From contig JAZAYU010000015.1 in assembly GCA_038501625.1 (NCBI GenBank), positions 62,001 through 126,000 on the forward strand: a DNA stretch of 64,000 bases. The letters are read 5' to 3'. Position numbers and translations under genes: made by a program. The stretch is from Corbicula japonica. Taxonomy: Eukaryota; Mollusca; Bivalvia; Venerida; Cyrenidae. Position 1 is the stretch's first letter. Each line of letters opens with the position of its first letter. Under the pieces are notes generated by a model. The model saw only the letters and a list, made by a program, of their open reading frames with translations. It made no database searches and had not been told where the DNA came from. Positions 44,701 through 52,549 of the stretch are shown in pieces.

Positions 44701-45889
44701 TGTTTTGAAGATTTGCAAATATTAAAGTTGTCAAACCAAAAAGATGTAACAGTTGTTATAAAAACGATAAGCAGTAAATAATGAAATTTAAAATACAGTT
44801 TAACTTGCTGCCTTTTAGCAAGTGTGAAAAAAGGACGAAATTAAACCCTTCCAAAATATAATTAGTCCACAGTAGTTTTCAAGTCGCACTGTTTGTAGTT
44901 GAATCCCTGATAAAATTAATAATTTAAAGTTCAAGTATTAAAACTCCAAAACCTCTGTTTGTTGTATGTAGAGTTAGAAGGTGACTTATCTACACCTTGT
45001 CTTGGAATGTAGAGTTTTGAGATAACTTACCAATGCATTATATTACAGGACTACTATCTGGTACCAGCAGTTTATCACAACAAGACGTCACGACCCAGGA
45101 TGTCCCTGGTGATGCCAGCTGTGGCTCTCAATGGTAACTTCTACTCTTCTAACTCTTCTATATCTTAGTACAGCTTAGTACACAAAAGATTGAAATTGTT
45201 AACGTATCACGTCATCTTGAAAAAAAGACCTCAAAATCAGAAATATCACTTCAGGTTCACAAATTTACACATTGTTTTATAATATACTATTCTTCGGGGA
45301 GGGCTGTCATTAATGTTGTAAGAACTTGTTGCCCGACCCGTTTGCTTATTGTTTTGTTTCGTAAATCGTACTGTTGCTGTGTTTGTAATTGATTGTATAT
45401 GCAATAAAATATGTTTAAACTAAAAAAACTAAAGGTTGACAAATGATCTTTGTTTATCTTCCCGTGAAAGAACAGTTCGAAATGATCAAAACTAATTGGT
45501 ATATAATAATAATATATTTAATTTTGGCAAGTTTGACACAAACACTTTTAGAATGTGGCCTTGTGATTAATGATCAGAACAGATAAATGATAAGTTGAAT
45601 TTGAATGTCATCAATTTTTAAGTCTTCTACAAATTTGGAAGTCTTTGACTCTCAAAATTTGTGTGAAAGGACTCGGATAATTGCTAACTGCTGGATGACG
45701 TGTTGTATGTGTTATGTTGCAGAGTCGATGATGCCGGCCGAGGACCAGGTGGGCATGATGCAGATAGACTGTGAGGTGATGAATACACAGCTCATACATG
45801 TCAAGAAAAACGCCATTCCCCGATACGTGAGGGAGAAACACAACAGTAGCTACTCCAAGTACCGAGACGACTACTACCCCTCCGGCTAG
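23792..45889 (+). CDS. ATF6: ATF6, ER-stress transcription factor, 15 coding exons, 649 aa
   Basis: This is a membrane-bound sensor of unfolded protein. On ER stress it moves to the Golgi, is cut by site-1 and site-2 proteases, and its bZIP part activates chaperone genes. Exons, joining in phase: 23792-23867, 31553-31629, 33055-33157, 33703-33800, 36270-36460, 37047-37177, 38294-38499, 38898-38975, 39391-39498, 39884-39987, 40857-41102, 43507-43671, 44118-44232, 45049-45133, 45723-45889. The N-terminus [15 protein letters not shown] matches ATF6 family N-termini; IPIQPKPE is also family-typical. The bZIP is at about 300-356, the TM helix at 374-393 and the lumenal domain at 394-649. Length is close to vertebrate ATF6 (about 670). 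An in-frame TAA precedes the first of two adjacent ATGs. All introns are GT-AG except intron 4, which is GC-AG in this model. The alpha/beta split of vertebrates need not apply. Confidence 0.93.
23868..26820. other. ATF6 intron 1, left part
   Basis: AT-rich. One short open segment at about 24132-24213 ends in a strong donor consensus (TCAG|GTATGT) but has no clear acceptor, and it is not needed by the ATF6 frame. I see nothing else supportable. Confidence 0.5.
26833..28612 (+). mobile_element. hAT-like element with 8-bp target duplication
   Basis: Flanks GTCACTGC (26825-26832) and GTCACTGG (28613-28620) match at 7 of 8 bases. The ends AGTCTTCG...CGAAGACT are inverted repeats, followed by degenerate inverted sequence rich in GGGCAAGT / ACTTGCCC (left) and CTTGTCCCGGGCTTCGGGCA (right). 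An 8-bp duplication is typical of hAT elements. No transposase ORF was seen. The interior is occupied by a second element (27300-28523). Confidence 0.65.
27300..28523 (+). mobile_element. Nested element with inverted ends CAGTGCTCCAGCTAGG
   Basis: The left end CAGTGCTCCAGCTAGG (27300-27315) and right end CCTAGCTGGAGCACTG (28508-28523) are perfect 16-base inverted repeats. The subterminal regions are rich in GGGCAGGG and GGGCACTTC on both sides. CAGxG termini suggest the hAT superfamily, but no convincing target duplication is visible. It sits inside 26833-28612, hence is younger. Confidence 0.7.
28650..28893 (+). mobile_element. MITE-2 copy (full)
   Basis: This copy helps define the family: about 240 bases, inverted ends TTAACCCTTTCCTGTATA and TATACAGGAAAGGATTAA, with four GATC-containing subrepeats (GTGTAGATCCAGATCAGCC, TCTGATCAGGATCTGCACTG, TTTAGATCCAGATCAGACGG, CTGATCTTGATCTAAAC) and a central TAACCTAATGAAT. 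It is non-coding; the 66-codon frame through it ([20 protein letters not shown]) is a by-product of the repeat. Confidence 0.85.
28900..30550. other. ATF6 intron 1, central part
   Basis: AT-rich; no gene seen. Near 29410-29590 two C-rich blocks (CTGCCCGCCCCTGTCC and GTGCCCACCCGCCC) flank a GTTCCGGACAGAACAGG palindrome and may be the ends of a degenerate transposon. Confidence 0.4.
30551..30782 (+). mobile_element. MITE-2 copy (full)
   Basis: Ends TTAACCCTTTCCTTGATATA and TATACAGGAAAGGGTTAA; all four internal GATC blocks are present and well conserved, so it is relatively young. Confidence 0.85.
31105..31460 (+). mobile_element. MITE-2 copy interrupted by MITE-1
   Basis: A diverged MITE-2 (GTGGATACATCACATGGGTG on the left, TGTCCGCTGTTCACAGGTGA on the right) has a complete MITE-1 (31258-31400) inserted at the AGATCCAGATCAG block of its right half. 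Confidence 0.75.
31258..31400 (+). mobile_element. MITE-1 copy (full) inside MITE-2
   Basis: TGTCCAAGGTTATAAAACTG to GCTTTATAACCTTCAG. The hairpin is complete, with both CCAAT boxes. Confidence 0.85.
31640..31868 (+). mobile_element. MITE-2 copy directly after ATF6 exon 2
   Basis: Begins about 10 bases after the exon 2 donor (31630) with TTTCCTCCATAGATACATC and ends TATATATGGAGTTAACCC. It sits nearest to a splice donor of all copies. It shares its right terminus with the next copy. Confidence 0.8.
31862..32128 (+). mobile_element. MITE-2 copy interrupted by MITE-1
   Basis: Starts GTTAACCCTTTCCTCCAT and ends TAGATTAAAGGGTTAAT. A complete MITE-1 (31936-32079) interrupts it at the CAGCACATCTG block. 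Confidence 0.75.
31936..32079 (+). mobile_element. MITE-1 copy (full) inside MITE-2
   Basis: TGTGCCCAAGGTTATAAAAC to GTTTTATAACGTTCAG. The loop is GGCGACTGGTCGCC and both CCAAT boxes are intact. Confidence 0.85.
32498..32749 (+). repeat. ~51-bp tandem repeat copying the exon 3 splice acceptor
   Basis: Five tandem units start near 32498, 32549, 32600, 32651 and 32718. Each has AAC(A)(C/T)TTCAGTTAGCAGACA followed by a TGCTGTTTTATATTTAGCAA-type tail. The same AACGTTTCAGTTAGCAGACA forms the real acceptor and first 12 coding bases of ATF6 exon 3 at 33044-33066. A Helitron-like fragment (32750-33032) separates the array from that sixth, functional copy. Confidence 0.85.
32750..33032 (+). mobile_element. 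Helitron-like fragment (CCCCCCGCCGAAGG hairpin family)
   Basis: Starts with the hairpin ATCCCCCCGCCGAAGGCAAG followed by GGGGAT, then CCGTCCGTCCGTGCATCCG-type microsatellite, then core sequence ATAACTCCAAAACTACTT appearing twice. This is the layout (5' hairpin, microsatellite, tandem core) of non-autonomous Helitron-like 'pearl' elements as I recall them from bivalves. The 3' end is missing. The same family occurs at 59009-59352. Confidence 0.65.
33801..33866 (+). promoter_or_regulatory. GC-type donor and in-frame read-through tail after ATF6 exon 4
   Basis: Exon 4 is followed by CAG|GCATGT. Only this cut gives phase 0 for exon 5, so intron 4 appears to be GC-AG. If it is not spliced, the frame continues 20 codons ([20 protein letters not shown]) to a TAG at 33861-33863, just before a Helitron-like element. 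That would make a short ATF6 N-terminal product without bZIP or membrane anchor. Confidence 0.5.
33873..36134 (+). mobile_element. Helitron-like element with endonuclease remnant, fills ATF6 intron 4
   Basis: The 5' end is the hairpin GTCTCCCACCACGTAGTGGT followed by GTGGGAGAC and a CTGTCTGTCCGT microsatellite. ~200-bp core repeats contain GGCCATAATATCT, AAGTTCGATAACCAGCC and TTATGGCCCTTGAATTATC. The 3' end has a TGCTTTTCCCAAAAGCA hairpin and CTAGT, as in Helitrons (hairpin plus CTRRT). The first ~600 bases, including the 5' hairpin, are tandemly duplicated (33873-34476 and 34477-35076) with very few differences. An endonuclease-like ORF remnant lies inside. Confidence 0.7.
35183..35590 (+). 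pseudogene. Endonuclease/exonuclease/phosphatase-domain remnant
   Basis: The + strand ORF of up to 135 aa contains [11 protein letters not shown] (the GDFN catalytic block), a variable middle, [20 protein letters not shown] and [14 protein letters not shown], and ends [14 protein letters not shown]. This resembles the C-terminal half of the APE-like endonuclease found in LINEs and in the Helentron branch of Helitrons. The expected S-D-H catalytic triplet is SYH here, and the N-terminal part with the catalytic Glu is missing, so it is inactive. Its position inside a Helitron-like element favours a Helentron origin. Confidence 0.6.
36745..36977 (+). mobile_element. MITE-2 copy (full)
   Basis: TTTAACCCTTTCCTCCATAG to ATATATGGAGGAAAGGGTTAA; in ATF6 intron 5. 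Confidence 0.85.
37201..37391 (+). mobile_element. MITE-2 copy (diverged)
   Basis: Internal blocks CATCTGATCAGGGGCTGCAC, GGTCAGAAATAACCTAATAA and AATCCTGATCAGATG are clear. The termini are eroded (CTCCATATG left, TATATGGAG right). It begins about 20 bases after the exon 6 donor. Confidence 0.7.
38096..38168 (+). mobile_element. MITE-1 half copy
   Basis: Right arm only: CCAGTCGCCATTTCAGCCAA to GCTTTATAACCTTCAG, with one CCAAT box; about 125 bases before ATF6 exon 7. Confidence 0.8.
38600..38687 (+). repeat. TCGAGTACCTGAGTACTCG palindromic repeat
   Basis: Two tandem copies of AATCGAGTACCTGAGTACTCG end with ATTACTCATTCCCATCCCTA. The complement TAGGGATGGGAATGAG resembles the ends of some hAT elements. 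It is probably a transposon terminus fragment in ATF6 intron 7. Confidence 0.5.
38898..39498 (+). CDS. ATF6: ATF6 bZIP exons (8 and 9)
   Basis: Exon 38898-38975 encodes the basic region [20 protein letters not shown] followed by KE, with the bZIP invariant N-x7-R (NRESASLSR). Exon 39391-39498 encodes [20 protein letters not shown] and [16 protein letters not shown], a leucine zipper with heptad-spaced L/N residues continuing into exon 10. The vertebrate protein has ACQSR where this has ASLSR; the DNA-contacting N, A and R are kept. Both splice junctions are phase 0. Confidence 0.93.
39884..39987 (+). CDS. ATF6: ATF6 transmembrane exon (10)
   Basis: Encodes [20 protein letters not shown] and [14 protein letters not shown]: a basic stop-transfer side (KK), then a hydrophobic helix of about 20 residues (374-393), giving type II topology with the C-terminus in the lumen. 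The site-2 protease region of vertebrate ATF6 has Asn and, three residues on, Pro. Here Asn386 is kept but the Pro position is Ser389 (NIGS). Phase 2 at its 3' end joins exon 11 (AG|T, Ser). Confidence 0.9.
40044..40409 (+). mobile_element. MITE-2 copy with a nested insertion
   Basis: MITE-2 blocks (AAGTAGATCCAGATTAGCC, GATCCTGATTAGATGGCAAG, GTTCACCCATGGATTACAG, ATAGTGAAGGGTTAA) are split by an unrelated ~170-bp element at about 40190-40362. Confidence 0.7.
40190..40362 (+). mobile_element. Small element nested in MITE-2
   Basis: Contains repeated AACCTGTCTGTAACAGCCAC / AACCTGCCTAAGCAGCCACC / CAACCACCTGTCTCAACAGC units and ends AAGACAGGTTTGACTGTA. Its end is shared with the sequence at 17318-17378. 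Confidence 0.5.
40620..40690 (+). mobile_element. MITE-2 fragment
   Basis: Only AGATCAGACTGCATGAATG and GCTGATCTGGATCTACACTG remain. Confidence 0.6.
40857..45889 (+). CDS. ATF6: ATF6 lumenal domain exons (11-15)
   Basis: Exon 11 carries GRQLMSVSE (Arg415-Met418), at the position of the vertebrate site-1 protease site RHLLGF, and [13 protein letters not shown] with Cys462 and an N-glycosylation site. Exon 12 encodes [13 protein letters not shown] followed by a Lys-rich stretch. Exon 13 has [19 protein letters not shown]; exon 14 [20 protein letters not shown]; exon 15 [17 protein letters not shown] with Cys611, ending RDDYYPSG. Cys462 and Cys611 align with the two redox-sensing lumenal cysteines of vertebrate ATF6. 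The glycosylation sequons NKT, NDT and NKT are family positions. Confidence 0.92.
41386..43410 (+). mobile_element. Helitron-like element with ~304-bp dimeric tandem array
   Basis: The 5' end is the hairpin CCCCGCCATGTAATGGCGG followed by a TGTGTGTGGGCGGGTGTGTG microsatellite. The body is about 6.5 units of ~304 bases, each a dimer of two ~152-base halves (one with GGTATGAATGTTCACCATAT, the other with GGCACAAATGTTCACCATGA), both ending in GTAGGTCCAAGGTCAAGGTC. The 3' end has the hairpin GTGTCCTATGGACAC and TTTCTAGT, a Helitron-type terminus. It lies in ATF6 intron 11. The central dimers are nearly identical and the last ones diverge, which indicates recent expansion from within. Confidence 0.75.
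44310..44620 (+). mobile_element. MITE-2 copy interrupted by MITE-1
   Basis: AGATCAGCTGGCGCATCAGTG, TTATCAGGATCTACACTGTT and AACAGAGTAGATCCAG precede a complete MITE-1 (44425-44572); ACAGATCTGATTGAAACTG follows it. Confidence 0.7.
44425..44572 (+). mobile_element. MITE-1 copy (most complete) inside MITE-2
   Basis: Both ends are intact: TGCCCAAGGTTATAAAACTG and CAGTTTTATAACCTTGGGCA, flanked by CAG on each side. This copy best defines the family termini and arm symmetry. Confidence 0.9.
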
Positions 45890-46426
45890 CGGGGGATGTA
45901 GTGGGACACTCGGACTGTAGAGTGATAGGAGGAAATAGGGGGTCAGTGCAAGTGGCAGCATCATGTCCTAGCTAACAAAGCTTCTGTGAAAAGAAAAGCA
46001 ATTATTGGGGAAGAAAGTAGGATTCTTTATCTGGAGATTTCAGGTTTGAGTCCCCTTAAAATAAGATGATCTGGGATTTTCAAAGTTCCAACATTGTCTA
46101 TTGCTTCAATGATTTGTGCTGTTTGTGTTTCTCTTGTGTGGACTTCAAAGTCTATTTGGTTGTTTAACAACTTCAAGAATGCAAGAAGGAGAATTTATTT
46201 TCCCAGGATTATGTTCTAGTCATTCATCACAGGAACTTCCGTCAATCAGATTACATGAATGTTATGTTGGAACATGAAACAAGAGCTATTCCCAGGCAAG
46301 GTAAACTAGCTGTTAGTCAACTCTGACTCAGGCAAGGAACAACAAGCATTATCAAAGTTTGAATTGTAGAATTTGTACCATGTGATTACTTTATTATGGT
46401 AATGGGATGTTTGTTGCACTTTTTTT

Positions 46427-46655
46427 ACCCTTTACTTCATATATACATATTAAAAGCATGTGCTACAAGTAAAGATCAAGATCAGTGGCACATTCATGCT
46501 GTCAGGTCAGGATATGCACTGTTTGCTTTTTGGTAAAAGAAACTTAAAAATCAAAAAGTGTACAGTGTAGATACTGATAAGATGTCACAGATGTGCTGGC
46601 AATGTTCATTAATGCCATTAAGGCATATACATGTATATGGAGGAAAGGATTAAAT
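46427..46655 (+). mobile_element. MITE-2 copy (diverged)
   Basis: ACCCTTTACTTCATATATAC to TATATGGAGGAAAGGATTAA, with degraded inner blocks. Confidence 0.7.
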
Positions 46656-48070
46656 CATATTTTATGGGTTTTATACATGTATCATGGTCAAGTAAATCCT
46701 GTTTTGTACATTTGTGTGTATTTATTCATTGTTTGTTTTATTTTGGTTATATGCTAGTTTTAATTTGATGCAGCTAATTCACATTTTAATTGATGCAGTG
46801 CTGTACAAAATGTATTAGCATTTATTTTAAGACGACTTGCTAGTAATACAGTTTTGTTAATAACATGCCTTCAAATGTTATCCCATACAGAAGTTTATAG
46901 TCTATAGTTGTATATAATTGGTACACCACTTTATACACTAAATCTACAAGTAATAGGCACTAAAAGTGGTATAAAATCATCACAATGTTATTAAAAAATT
47001 AAAATGTTTGAAATGTTTTAGCTGAACTGAACAAATCTGTGAATTAGCTGCTTCAAAATAATGATTTTAATACAAAGTACTGTTTTGTGTTAGACAACGA
47101 AGTCTTTATTGAGATTCGTCATATTGATTGATGTTTTGTATCAGATTATGTTTGGCAGCTGAAAGCAAACTATTCTATGATATTTTGGCACAGTGCTTAG
47201 AGTGTTTTTTATGTATCATTTAATGCAGTGAGTTTGACATAAATATGCATCTTATCATGCCCTTGTCAATAATGTTTGGCACATTTTATATATGGAATAT
47301 GTATAAAATCTAATAATTCCTTTATTTGAAGGTCAATGTCACAGAGAGGTTGCTGTGTTATGCATTATTTATTAGTAAGTAAATTTAAATAGCAGTTAAT
47401 TGCAAATTGACTGAATAGCTTTAAAAATATTGATTACTGAAAGCTCAAGTTTACAAAGATACAAATATTGTAGAGTTAAATCTTGTTTTTGTTTTACAGA
47501 ATTAGGCAGAAATATTTCATTTCTCTAACTGAAAGAAAACCAAGTCCTTTCAATAAATTTTGCTGGTTATCTGTTTCAAGTATATAGTAGTACAATACTG
47601 GTTACTCACAGAAATCTTTAGCCATTATACAAATATAGATCTTGTTAGTGTTCATTTACACCAAATGTTCTTTGTGTACACCATGCATGAAATTCAAACC
47701 AAACTTACATTGTCATTGTATATATGATCAGTTGAGTCCGGGATTTTTTTATACTTTTGTATAGGGGATTAGTACATGTAGTTATTTCATTGATGACTTT
47801 TTTTATCACTCAATATTATTACATGACCTGAAATCCAACAATTGTTCTAATGATTATGATCTGTTAGTGCAGGTAAACCTTACATATTGAAACATTGTAT
47901 TGCATGCCATCCTGAGAAATTTTGGTTTTAGTTATTTACTGGTAAAACAAGGCAAACGATCAGCTTGACAAAGAATACTAAATACTCAGTAAGAACTTAC
48001 TAATTACTTATCTTAATGCATATGTATACTTTACTTGTGCAAGAATGTCCTAAAGAGAATTATGGTACAG

Positions 48071-48213
48071 TGCCCAAGGTTATAAAACTGAGCATGGAAA
48101 CCAGTCTCAAATCTCAAGAATCTGATTGGCTGAAATGGTGACCAGTCGCCACTTCAGCCAATCAGATGCTTGAGATTTGAGACTGGTTTCCAATCTCAGC
48201 TTTATAACCTTCA
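48071..48213 (+). mobile_element. MITE-1 copy (full)
   Basis: TGCCCAAGGTTATAAAACTG to GCTTTATAACCTTCAG, with a few arm mismatches (ATGGTGACCAGTCGCCACTT at the centre). Confidence 0.85.
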
Positions 48214-48244
48214 GACCAGCTTTATGTCAGTGTTTGACATAAAT

Positions 48245-48382
48245 GTGTCTCAAGGTTACAAAATGATGAGCAGAGACCAGTCTCAGATCATGGTAGAAAT
48301 TTAGCACAGCAGCGGAACTAACCAATGACCAGCTTTAGATATCAGACTGGTCTCCTGTTGCAGTTGTATGACCTTGGGGCTT
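48245..48382 (+). mobile_element. Diverged relative of MITE-1
   Basis: CTCAAGGTTACAAAATGATG, GACCAGTCTCAGATC, ACCAATGACCAGC, CAGACTGGTCTCC and GTATGACCTTGGGGC keep the order of MITE-1 arms with low identity. It may be an older subfamily. Confidence 0.45.
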
Positions 48383-48679
48383 GAACATCATTCTTCCTTG
48401 GTACTCACATTATTCTCTTGAAGAGTAATCATTTAACCATCACTTAAACATTCCAGCACCATTTTGTAAATATAATATCATTTAAACTTTATCATTTCAT
48501 ATTGTTTGTTTTGGGCTGTGCTATTTAATTGTGACATCCATTTCATACTATATTGCCTTAAAGTTAAATTCTTGACATTGACCATTTTTTTCCAGTAAAG
48601 ATTTCATATTTACTAGGGAATTAACTTACAGCTGAGATTTCATTTTCAATGATGCATAATACATATTAGGATAAGCAGT

Positions 48680-48918
48680 TTAACCATGTACTCCATATAT
48701 AATCATTTTAAGGCATGTGCAAACAGTGTAGATCCAGATCAGCTGGCACATACATGCTGTCTGATTGGGATCTACACTGGTAGCGTCTTGTTCAGAGAAA
48801 AACCTAATTAATCTAAAAGCGAACAGTGTAGATCCTGATCAGATTGCACAAATGTGCTGGCTTATCTGGATCTACACTGTTTGTTCATGAAATAAAGGTA
48901 TGTATGGAATAAGGGTTA
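48680..48918 (+). mobile_element. MITE-2 copy (full)
   Basis: TTTAACCATGTACTCCATATA to TATGGAATAAGGGTTAAA, with four clear GATC blocks. Confidence 0.8.
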
Positions 48919-49150
48919 AAGTTACAATGCAGTATTATAGTCAGCTGCAAATTCAACCTTCGATAATATAATGTTCTATTCGAGAGAATTTAACTTTGAT
49001 CTTTAAAGCCAGTGCTTAAGTATGTGCCATTAGAATTGGTCCTTAACTGTCTAGTCCATTAGTAGTGTATATGTATACTGCGTAAACAAGTGCTGGCATT
49101 GACACATCAGAAGTTACTGATTAACTGACTCGCAGGGCTGACAGGTCAGC

Positions 49151-49182
49151 TGATTGGTGAAGTGATTGGTTGCCAAGGTAAC
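49151..49182 (+). promoter_or_regulatory. Two CCAAT boxes plus a perfect RFX X-box
   Basis: GTTGCCAAGGTAAC (49169-49182) fits the palindromic RFX X-box consensus (GTNRCC-N-N-GGYAAC type). Two inverted CCAAT boxes (TGATTGG at 49151-49157 and TGATTGG at 49163-49169) lie directly upstream, the second overlapping the X-box by one base. CCAAT plus X-box is an arrangement found in ciliary and other RFX-regulated promoters. No gene start is recognised next to it. Confidence 0.45.
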
Positions 49183-49369
49183 ACGGCGAAATGTGGCAAG
49201 ATTCCACATTATTCGGTGTTTTGGTTGAATGGCTGTCCATTTAGTGAAATACATGTATGCATATTTATACAAATATAAATGTAAGATTTAATTAATAATT
49301 GATAGTAAAATGCCTAATTAATAGTAAAATGCCTAAGCACATGTGTAAACTAAATTACTCTTTATCCAA

Positions 49370-49570
49370 TATACTCCTTTTATCACATGGGCAAACGTGT
49401 AGATCCAGATCAGCAGGCACATCCATGTGTCTAATCAGTATCTATATTGTTCACTTATTGATTTATTAGGTTATTTTTGACGAAATTTATGAACGGTGTA
49501 GATCTTGAAAAGACAGCACAGATGTGCAGACTGAATTAATGCACACTGTCACCCATGTGATGTAAGTCAC
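49370..49570 (+). mobile_element. MITE-2 copy (diverged)
   Basis: TATCACATGGGCAAACGTGT, AGATCCAGATCAGCAGGCAC, TTATTAGGTTATTTTTGACG and GGTGTAGATCTTGAAAAGAC identify it; the ends are eroded. Confidence 0.65.
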
Positions 49571-50399
49571 ATCATTGGAAATATAGAGTAAAACTATAAA
49601 CTTCATACAATCAGTGAGTCTTTGAAAAGTTTTAAGAAAAATATGAACTCAACAAATCACTGTAAGCAAATTTGTCATCTTTGTATTTGTAGATTGTGAT
49701 GTTGAGAAAAACTTGCATTTTCCATATGTTAAGAGACCTAAACAATAGTGGAGTTCATGTACTTATATTTTGGTGTTGTAAATTTTTCTTTTGTGTAGAC
49801 AGTTCATCTTGAATTAGTAAGAAGTGTGTGGTTAACATACATGTTCATATGCAGAGAATATTGCCCGGCAACATAATATGTCTAAGTAATTTGTGGTTAA
49901 CAAGAAAAGTAAAATTTGTGCAAAAATGGATAGAGAATTAATGGCATTAATAACTGGGGCATTTTGTGTTTTTGTTGAAATCAGTTTGTTTCTAGCAAGA
50001 ATTTAGTCACCATTTTTACATTTTCACAAAAAAGTCATTTTGAATTAGAATGTAAAGTTCAGTGTTTTTAATTAGTATTCTTACACTTAACTTGCCCCTT
50101 TATCTTGTTGAAAAGGTACATGTATTAAATAAACTCAGATATATATTTGTTTATTTTGGGTTGTAAATACTTGTTGTATATGTAAAATCTGTATAGTCCT
50201 GGAATTGCATATAATATATTCTCTATTATTTGTTACTCTGTTTAAAATTCTATTGGTGTTTAGAAAGTAGAACAGTGAATTTTATAAATATTTTATTTAT
50301 TACTTTTCAAAGGAATTTTTTGCTGTAAAATAAGTGTTTAAAGTAGAAAGAATTTTGTAAGATTTTCAGGAAGGGGTTCATTTTGGGGTAGTGATTATG

Positions 50400-50756
50400 A
50401 TTTTAAAAGTGAACAGAGAATATCCTAATCAGACTGCAAGGATATGCGGGCTGATTTAGATCTACTCTGGTGGCTCTAGATATACAGTGGTCAAGTCATA
50501 ACCATGGAGTACGGGATTTGGTAGATAATTGATACATATGTATACTTATGTAAAATTTCAAAGTCTACCATTTTATTTGCTGTCAAACTTACTTATCAGC
50601 ATACACTTGTGACATATTGCTGAGAACTTGTATTGAACGGCTTACTTCATGGATACATCTTATATCTAATGGTTGACCAGTGTGTATCCAGATGAGCTTG
50701 CACATCTCAGTAGTCTCATCAGCATCTACACTGTTCACTTCTTGGACAGAAATAAG
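50400..50756 (+). mobile_element. Two MITE-2 fragments
   Basis: 50404-50480 keeps ATCCTAATCAGACTGCAAGG and GCGGGCTGATTTAGATCTAC. 50640-50756 keeps ATGGATACATCTTATATC, TGTGTATCCAGATGAGC and ATCAGCATCTACACTGTTC. Confidence 0.6.
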
Positions 50757-50996
50757 TTAACCCTTTCCTGTATAGATACACCTTTATTGCAAGGGCGGAC
50801 AGTTTAGATCAAGATCAGCCGGCACATCCGTGCCGTCTGATCAGGATCTAAACTGTTTGCTTTTTGTTTCATTAGTTTATTTTTTACCAAAATGCAACCA
50901 GTGAAGATCCTTATCAGATGGCACAGATGTGCCGGCTGATCTGGATTTACACTTGTCGCACATGCCTAAAAATGCGTATATGTCAAGGAAAGGGTT
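50757..50996 (+). mobile_element. MITE-2 copy (full)
   Basis: TTAACCCTTTCCTGTATAGA to TATGTCAAGGAAAGGGTT, well conserved. Confidence 0.85.
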
Positions 50997-51597
50997 CATG
51001 AATCTAAAGGCGGCTAGTCTAAACCCTATATCATCTTGAACATTGGAAGAACACAAGTCATCTGCACATTTCAACAAGCTAGACAAGAGTCTATAAATTG
51101 CTACTTGTAATTTAATGTATTTTTTACATATTGAAGTTATTGTATGTCTTTACATGTTGAATTAGCATTCAAATGTTAAAAGAGGCACACACTTAATGTT
51201 GTGGCATTATTTGAAGATTTAAAGAAAGAAATCTTTAAACGGCAAAAGATTCTACCAACCCATATTGCTTTATGTAATATGTATGTTGGAATGTATTTCC
51301 AAGTATTTAATTTCACCTAATTTCAAACTTGTTGTACTAGAGAGTTAAAACTTTTTTAACAATTACTTACAGTGATATTTAGTGGTTTTAAGTTGATAGA
51401 TAGTTATTTGTTACTTTTTGGCAAAGTTCACAGTTAATTGTGTGCCGCTGTAAGATTTATGTCTTGTATTTAGTGCTCATTACTGTGCCTTATCTGCAAC
51501 CTTGGAACAGTGGTCATATTGCAATTTAGAGCAGTTTGGAAACAATTCATTGACTATACTGTTCTCGATAATTAGAATGTTACATTGTTCTGATGCT

Positions 51598-51838
51598 TTA
51601 ACCCTTTCCTGTACAGATACACCTTTATTGCCAGGGCGAACAGTTTAGATCCAGATCAGCCGGCACATCTGTGCCGTCTGATCAGGATCTAAACTGTACG
51701 CTTATTGATTCATTAGGTTATTCTGACCAAAATGCGACCAGTGCAGATCCTGATCAGATGGCACGGATGTGCCGGCTGATCTGGATCTACACTGGTCGCA
51801 CACGCGTAAAAATGCGTATATATCCAGGAAAGGGTTAA
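51598..51838 (+). mobile_element. MITE-2 copy (full, best conserved)
   Basis: TTAACCCTTTCCTGTACAGA to ATATATCCAGGAAAGGGTTAA. All blocks are close to the consensus of the other copies, so this is a good reference copy. Confidence 0.9.
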
Positions 51839-52092
51839 ACACATGTCGAAAGTGTTAGAAGAATATAGAATGTCACATGACTTCATGTGAGACAGCTCAG
51901 AGCAAAACCTCTCTTTCTGTATTGTAGAGATAGAGTAAATTTGCGCAGTCATGGAGAGAAATTTATAATTAATAGAATGAGGGTGGTAGCATATTTCCCA
52001 CTAATGGAATGATATTTATGTCTGGACAACTTTTATTTTTAGTTGAATTGGGGGAAATTCAGATACAGTAGATTTTTAAAAAAAACATCTTT

Positions 52093-52233
52093 TCCCAAGG
52101 TTATAAACTGAGCATATAAACCAGTCTATATCTCAAGCATATGATTGGCTGAAATGGCAACAGTTGCCATTTCAGCAAATCAGATGCTTGAGATTTGAGA
52201 CTGGTTTCCAATCTTAGTTTTATAACCTTCAGC
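52093..52233 (+). mobile_element. MITE-1 copy (full, diverged)
   Basis: TCCCAAGGTTATAAACTGAG to GTTTTATAACCTTCAG. One CCAAT box is lost (CAGCAAATCAG in the right arm). Confidence 0.8.
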
Positions 52234-52317
52234 CCTGGTCAACAACATGTTGACCAAATTAATATCAGAGTAAAATACATATAGGGCATAAAGGGATTAT
52301 AGGTAAAAGATTTGATA

Positions 52318-52546
52318 TTTAACTCTCAACTCCATAGATACAATATTTTGTCACAAGGGCGAGCATTGTAGATCCAGATCAGCTGGTATATCCATGCTAT
52401 CAGATCAGGATCTTCTCTTATGGCTTTTCGATTTGTAAGAAGCGAAGAGTGTATACCCTGATCAGACAGCATGGGTGTGCTTGATAATTTGGATCTACAC
52501 TGGTTGCCCATGTGATTAAGGCATATCATGAAGTAAAGGGTTGAAG
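52318..52546 (+). mobile_element. MITE-2 copy (diverged)
   Basis: TTTAACTCTCAACTCCATAG to ATGAAGTAAAGGGTTGAA. Confidence 0.75.
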
Positions 52547-52549
52547 TAG

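Larger units (their letters stand above)
45890..50230 (+). other. Probable ATF6 3' UTR and downstream DNA
   Basis: No ORF is supported here. Candidate poly(A) signals are AATAAA at 47552-47557 and at 50128-50133; the latter is followed by a T/G-rich stretch (TTTGTTTATTTTGGGTTG). The true transcript end cannot be decided. The region contains MITE-2 (46427, 48680, 49370) and MITE-1 (48071) copies and an RFX-type X-box at 49169. Confidence 0.45.
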
